The position numbers and the translations under genes were made by a program. A DNA stretch of 64,000 nt from Microvelia longipes (taxonomy: Eukaryota > Arthropoda > Insecta > Hemiptera > Veliidae). The stretch lies in NCBI GenBank assembly GCA_018340805.1, contig JACMZG010001908.1:37443558-37507557 (forward strand), read 5' to 3'. Every line of letters begins with the position of its first letter. Positions within the stretch are counted from its first letter, which is position 1. The notes below the pieces were generated by a model. That model did no database searches and had not been told where the DNA came from. It worked only from the letters and a program-made list of their open reading frames with translations. This document shows positions 59,975 to 64,000 of the stretch, one piece after another.

Positions 59975-60468
59975 CTGGAGACAATCCTCTGACCTTTGAG
60001 GAGTTGTCTACCTTCCTTTCTAAGATAGAGGCGGTGTTGAATAGTCGTCCTCTGTGCGCCATCTCTTCTGATCCTCATGATGGCACAGATTACTTATCTC
60101 CCGGACATTTTCTAATAGGCCGGCCCCTCCTGGCGGCTCCTGAAGAGCCCACGGAAGAGAATATCAGATATCACTCTAGGTGGAACCGACTGCGTCAGCT
60201 CTACCAGACCTTCTGGCGCCGATGGTCAAACGAGTATCTTTCAACTATATCTCAACGCCACCGGTGGACTAAGGCCACTCCTAACATCTCTGAAGGCGAT
60301 GCAGTGTACATGCAGAGCATGAAGACTTCTCCTCTGTCTTGGCCTATCGGTCGGGTGTTACAGGTTCATCCAGGTGCAGATGGAACAGTTCGTGTTGTCA
60401 CCGTTCGGTCAGGAAACAGTACCTACGTTCGGCCGGTCAACAAACTTCTTCTTCTTCCGTCGCAGTAA
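59955..60468 (+). pseudogene. pol: BEL/Pao integrase C-terminal (DUF5641-like) segment
   Basis: Resumes as YKLTGDNPLTFEELSTFL, then IEAVLNSRPL, LSPGHFLIGRPLL, FWRRWSNEYLSTI, GDAVYM, WPIGRVLQVHPGADGTVRVV and VRPVNKLLLLP, ending at TAA 60466-60468. This is the C-terminal module that follows the integrase core in BEL/Pao polyproteins. The end of the frame is at the expected distance (about 100 bp) from the 3' LTR. Confidence 0.9.
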
Positions 60469-60553
60469 TAGAACCTTTCTTCCAGTTGTACATAGTTCTT
60501 CAAGTTCTTTTTTCTTTTCAGAAGTTTAAATTTTCAGTTATTTTTCAAAATTT

Positions 60554-60566
60554 AGGTGGGCGGTTA
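60554..60566 (+). other. Candidate polypurine tract before the 3' LTR
   Basis: AGGTGGGCGGTTA directly precedes the 3' LTR. It is purine-rich (8 of the first 10 bases) and sits where the plus-strand primer is expected. It is imperfect, so only the position supports it. Confidence 0.5.
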
Positions 60567-60969
60567 TGTTGGCGCCAATGTTTACATTTCGCGCTGTTTC
60601 CTTTTTTTTCTATAGGACCCGCCAATCATACTGGAGGGCGGAGTTTCCCCGTTAGAACACGCGTGGTGCGTGGTTTTCTAGTTAGTTGCTTCCGTGACCC
60701 TTGTCAAGCAGACTGTGTAATATGTTTTTTCTCGCCCACCGGCATTTACTTTCGTCTATTTTAATGAAGTTTTTTATAATTTTTTACCGAAATTTTGTTA
60801 CCAAAATACCGTTGAACTCGTGTGCAATTTACGGGCAGTGCGAACAGGAAATCAGGAGCAGAGGGCCCTCTCAGTGCATCACGAACGCCATTTTCGGTAA
60901 GCGAAATTTTCGTTTAATTTATCTATTGAACCACCTCCTTAATACGAGCTACCCGAAGTGGCTCGTACA
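60567..60969 (+). repeat. 3' LTR of BEL/Pao element
   Basis: 403 bp, near-identical to 54263-54670 (one substitution, three short indels totalling 5 bp). It is followed directly by the right copy of the ATTGC duplication. Confidence 0.96.
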
Positions 60970-60974
60970 ATTGC
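60970..60974. repeat. Target site duplication, right copy (ATTGC)
   Basis: Matches 54258-54262 exactly. Confidence 0.93.
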
Positions 60975-61244
60975 TTTAAAGAGAAATGCGAATATACTAT
61001 AATAGTCCGGGAGGACTATACTATAACTATACTATAATAGCACCTCATAAGCGACAGGCACGAACCAGCCGAAGATTTACATTACTCAGAGTACTAAAAC
61101 TATATTATTTTAATTTCAGTTCTGATGACACCATCAATTTTAAATTATCAGAACTTTATTATTTCTTTCTAAACTTGTCCCTTCCTAAACTAACATTCAC
61201 TAACTCGTAACAATTTTATAGCAAAAACTCCTTATCTTTAGTAT
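60975..61244. other. Unassigned spacer between the BEL/Pao element and the R1 LINE tail
   Basis: About 270 bp. Near 61000-61045 it carries short repeats of ACTATACTATAAT around GTCCGGGAGGAC. The rest is AT-rich with no recognisable feature. Confidence 0.4.
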
Positions 61245-62285
61245 AAAGTGATACAGAGAAATCGGGAATTCGTCCAAGTTGGGAACGAAGTAGTCACCAG
61301 CAAGCCAATAGTTAATTACCATGGAGTTATCATCGACGTGAAAATGAAATTACTAGATCGACTAAAAATAGCTGCAGAAAAAACTTCACTGCCAGTGCGG
61401 GCGCTTGGAAGGCTAATGTCTAACATTGGAGGTCCAAGAGCCAGCAAGAGAAGATTACTAATGTCATCAAGCCAATCTATTCTTATGTGCAGAGGAGAAA
61501 TCTGGGCCGATGATGTTCTTAGCAAAAAAAGCTATAAAAAATCGTAGCTCGAGTTCAGAGGAAATCAGTCTTGAGGGTAGCTTTTGGATACCGGAACAGT
61601 CTCCGAACTAGCTGTTTTAGTCATTGCAAGTGTCATTCCCATTGACCTGCTAGCTATAGAGCGTAAGAGAGTATACGAAAGAAAAATAGAATAGCCAATC
61701 ATAATACGGTAAGAAAAGAAAAGACATAGAACCATGGGGGGATGACAACTTTTATGGAATGAGGAGACAAGAGGCCACTGGACATGGCGCCTAATTAAAG
61801 ATATAAAGTCATAGGTAGATCGAATGCATGGAGAAGTAGCCAGCTCCTCACGGATTCTGATTGTCTCTATTGCCCTGGTCTCATTGACAACGTAGATCAT
61901 ACATTTTTTGATTGAACTAAATGGACTAGTGAGAGACTAAACTTAAGCATGGTATATGGACTAATCACACCCGACATTATTGTGACTGTCTTGCTAAAAA
62001 ACAAGGACTCAATACTGAATGGTCAATACTGAGACAAGACCATTCTGCGAGCCACAATGTGGGTTTGGATATTTATTTTTTGTCAGGTTTTGGCGTTGAT
62101 TTTAGGCGTTGCAACGTCTGGACCCACTATGAAGCTTTGACAAAAGGGGAAACGGGGGTAAGGCTCAAGATAAGGCCTACCTGAATGACGGTTCTAGGCT
62201 AGGTTCAAGGGGTTTCGCGGAGTGAGTTTTAGTTGGTATAAAGCAGACCCTTAGTCCAACACTGTTGACAGACCGCTATCTCGTG
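61245..62285 (+). pseudogene. 5'-truncated R1-clade non-LTR retrotransposon tail
   Basis: The 3' end of a LINE ORF2 with its 3' UTR. The first frame (61248-61547) reads VVTSKPIVNYHGVIID, then LPVRALGRLMSNIGGP, SKRRLLMSSSQSILMCRGEI and WADDVL, the reverse transcriptase thumb of R1-clade elements. After indels it continues as VARVQRKSVLRVAFGYR, SELAVLVIASVIPIDLLAIE and W-N-E-E-T-R-G-H-W-T-W. The C-terminal zinc motif reads C (61862), C (61871), H (61898), and TGA (61913-61915) stands where the last Cys belongs (C-x2-C-x8-H-x4-stop). After this comes a GC-richer tail with GGTTTCGCGGAGTGAG and TAAGTCCAACACTG-like text (about 62090-62285) resembling R1-type 3' UTRs. It is dead: truncated, with several frame breaks and a nonsense codon. 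R1 clade is my judgement from motif texture; a sister clade is possible. Confidence 0.8.
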
Positions 62286-62465
62286 CGGAAATGCATTTCT
62301 CTCTCTTTTCTGGTAACATTTTTTCCACAAGAAACATTTTGGCAAAAAAATAAGCATGCAAACCATGAATTACCTTTACAAACAAAAACTAAATTAAATA
62401 ATTAATTTGGTATTTCAAATAAAATAATTAATTATCTTACCAACTAAGACAGCTTAGTTGGAGTT

Positions 62466-62905
62466 TACTTTTCCTCATAGTATATAGGCAAAGTATTGTG
62501 TTTGCAAAAAATTAAAAACCGGAATTATCCGTTTCAGGTATTTTTAATGGCTTCAGAGTGGTTTTCACAAAGTTGTCTGTCTGTATGTGTAGTGTGTGTC
62601 TGTTATCATCGTAGCTCCCAGTGTATTTATGCTAGAGAGTTGAAACAAAAACCAGTCTATAATTGTAGTTGTGCTATCCGAAAAAAATAATATTTTTATG
62701 ACGTCATTAACTCCAAATAATAATTCAGCTATACTTTAAAAAAGCAACATTTTAAAAACCAACATATGTGCCAAGTTTAATCTTATTATCAGTAATAGTT
62801 CAATTTTTATTAAATGAGCATACGTTTTTTAAAAAAATATTAAAAATAGAGAAATTAGGTATAAGTATGTGCCTTTATGTAAAAAAAGTTTATACTAAGT
62901 TTCGT
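62466..62905 (+). repeat. Family A interspersed repeat, copy 10 (hairpin end and middle)
   Basis: ACTTTTCCTCATAGTATATA, ACCGGAATTATCCGTTTCAG, GAGTGGTTTTCACAAAGTTG, TATCATCGTAGCTCCCAGTG, TATTTATGCTAGAGAGTTGA, TTGTGCTATCC, TATGACGTCATTAAC and GAGCATACGTTTTTTAAAAA. The far end with the GAGCGAAGCGAG motifs is missing; a different repeat follows from about 63000. Confidence 0.8.
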
Positions 62906-63134
62906 TTCAATACGAAATGTATTTATCCACGAATACACAACAAAGTATTGAGTGTCTGTCTCAGCGTGTGAACGGCTATGTGTACATAAATAATATTATA
63001 ATATCTTTAGCGTGTCTTGTAGATAAAAAATAAAAAGAAACCCATCCAAATCGGTCAAGCCGAAGTGGAGAAAAAGAGGTTTGAAAATGGCATTTTTGAC
63101 TTCTTATTCTTATTCTTCCTGTACTTTTTGATAT

Positions 63135-63421
63135 AGCCTAAACTACAAAACAGATTTTGATGTATGAGGACTTTTTGAATTCGTCTTATGCTCGTGTGCA
63201 TTCCTACCTAATAAAATCTTAAATACGACATTCCTACGCTGAACGCGGAGCGAAAAACTGAGCTAGCAAACGATAGTTTTATATGTTTACGCACCTACAG
63301 CCTAAACTACTGAACGGATTTTGACGCATGAGGACTTTTTGGATTCGTCTTACGCTCGAGTGCATTCCTACTTAATATAAAATTCGACATTCCAACGCTG
63401 AACGCGGAGCGAAAACAGAGC
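63135..63421. repeat. Tandem duplication of a ~125-bp unit
   Basis: The units at 63135-63262 and 63299-63421 share AGCCTAAACTAC, GATTTTGA.G.ATGAGGACT, GTGCATTCCTAC, CGACATTCC.ACGCTGAACG and GGAGCGAAAA. Upstream at 63040, CATCCAAATCGGTCAAGCC is a text type common in arthropod dispersed repeats. Confidence 0.75.
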
Positions 63422-64000
63422 TTAAGAGTGGTGTATACAACACCCTTTACAGCTTTATCAACAACGCGTGTTTTGTTTACTTCTGTTTTTACATAAAACA
63501 GGAGCTGTACAAAAAGTCGTGAAATATTACTAAACACCACTTACGTGGTGTTTGGTAAATTTATTTATTAGCCACACCATGACAATTATTTGATATTAAC
63601 AGTAACAAATGTAATCAAGAACTGAATTTATGCTAAACTAATAATTATCTTATTGGCATTTTACTTCATTTACTAAACTAATTGTGAAATTTTTTGTAAA
63701 TTACTGAATTAACACCAAATCATACAGCAAGCTTAAAAAACAAAAAATATATCCTACAGCAATAAAAAAATATTGAAAAAGAATTGCTCTAAGCCCTTAT
63801 AATTTAAAACAAATGAAGACAATAAAAGAATAAGCTATACCCTTTTACACACTTAAAAAAGAACAAAAAACGTCAATTTTTATAACAAGCAGATAATGAG
63901 GGGACGTTCCTTAATTAATATGCAGTTTCTTTCCCTTCAACGGAGTCAGAATCAGTAATATTTTTTTTTAATTATGGGATATGCATTTCTTTATTTATAC
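63422..64000. other. AT-rich end of window
   Basis: A short palindrome CACCACTTACGTGGTGTTTG lies near 63535. Nothing else is supported. Confidence 0.45.

Larger units (their letters stand above)
54263..60969 (+). mobile_element. BEL/Pao LTR retrotransposon, full length, frame-broken
   Basis: A complete LTR element of 6707 bp. Two LTRs (408 and 403 bp) begin TGTTGG and end TACA, and the insertion is flanked by a perfect 5-bp duplication ATTGC (54258-54262 and 60970-60974). The coding order is gag (DUF1759-like), zinc knuckles, DUF1758-type aspartic protease, reverse transcriptase, A17-like region, RNase H, integrase (HHCC, then D,D,E) and a C-terminal DUF5641-like segment. This order is diagnostic of the BEL/Pao superfamily. 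The coding region is clearly GC-richer than the flanks. The LTRs differ by one substitution (C/T) and three short indels, so the insertion is recent, yet the coding frame changes about seven times. The element as written could not make an intact polyprotein. Whether that is biological or an assembly artefact cannot be told from one copy. Confidence 0.96.

Noticed and set aside
61316..61900. Minus-strand frames of 69 and 111 codons
   Set aside because: Antisense to the R1-type LINE tail, which reads clearly on the plus strand.

Overview
This window is AT-rich, repeat-dense eukaryotic DNA, most likely from an insect or other arthropod. The evidence is a BEL/Pao LTR retrotransposon, the 3' end of an R1-clade non-LTR retrotransposon, tRNA-derived SINEs, many short inverted-repeat elements, and long (TA)n and (TG)n tracts. 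I recognise no host protein-coding gene. The only long reading frames (about 55.3-60.5 kb) belong to the BEL/Pao element, and one short R1-type frame follows it. Nearly all other open frames are chance openings in AT-rich DNA or translations of repeats.

Layout. 0-22 kb is mostly featureless AT-rich DNA. It carries three copies of an interspersed family that I call family A (about 0.95, 5.5 and 15.7 kb), two SINE copies (4.3 and 17.9 kb), two poly(A)-tailed retroposons nested inside family A copies (5706-6366 and 16226-16642), a terminal-inverted-repeat element at 12.1-12.7 kb and a foldback at 18.8-19.1 kb. 22-24.2 kb is a cluster of foldback elements that includes an inverted repeat of nearly 1 kb. 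24-30 kb holds little beyond one candidate first exon on the minus strand near 27.3 kb. 30-37 kb is a nest of family A, SINEs, foldbacks and (TA)n tracts. 37-54 kb has satellites, minisatellites, a clean TA-flanked MITE (44141-44299) beside a GC-richer island (44.3-45.1 kb), and more family A. 54263-60969 is the BEL/Pao element with two nearly identical LTRs and a perfect 5-bp target duplication. 61.2-62.3 kb is the R1-clade LINE tail, and 62.5-63.4 kb is another family A copy plus a tandem duplication.

How the pieces relate. The window is a layered insertion record. The SINE at 35657-35908 has a 13-bp duplication and lies inside an older inverted-repeat transposon. Another SINE and the two retroposons lie inside family A copies, so family A is older than these insertions. 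The BEL/Pao element is the youngest large insertion: its LTRs differ by one substitution and a few short indels. Its coding region nevertheless has about seven frame breaks, nearly all in the direction of a single-base loss and several at homopolymers. This points to sequencing or assembly indels as much as to true decay. Separately, its reverse transcriptase shows YVDN where YVDD is expected.

No clearly new molecular system is visible. The best leads are family A (a hairpin at one end, internal repeats of a GAGGAYGAGCGWAGCGARTC motif, ten copies here), the ~1-kb palindrome at 23.2-24.1 kb, and the GC-rich tRNA-headed island at 44.3-45.1 kb.
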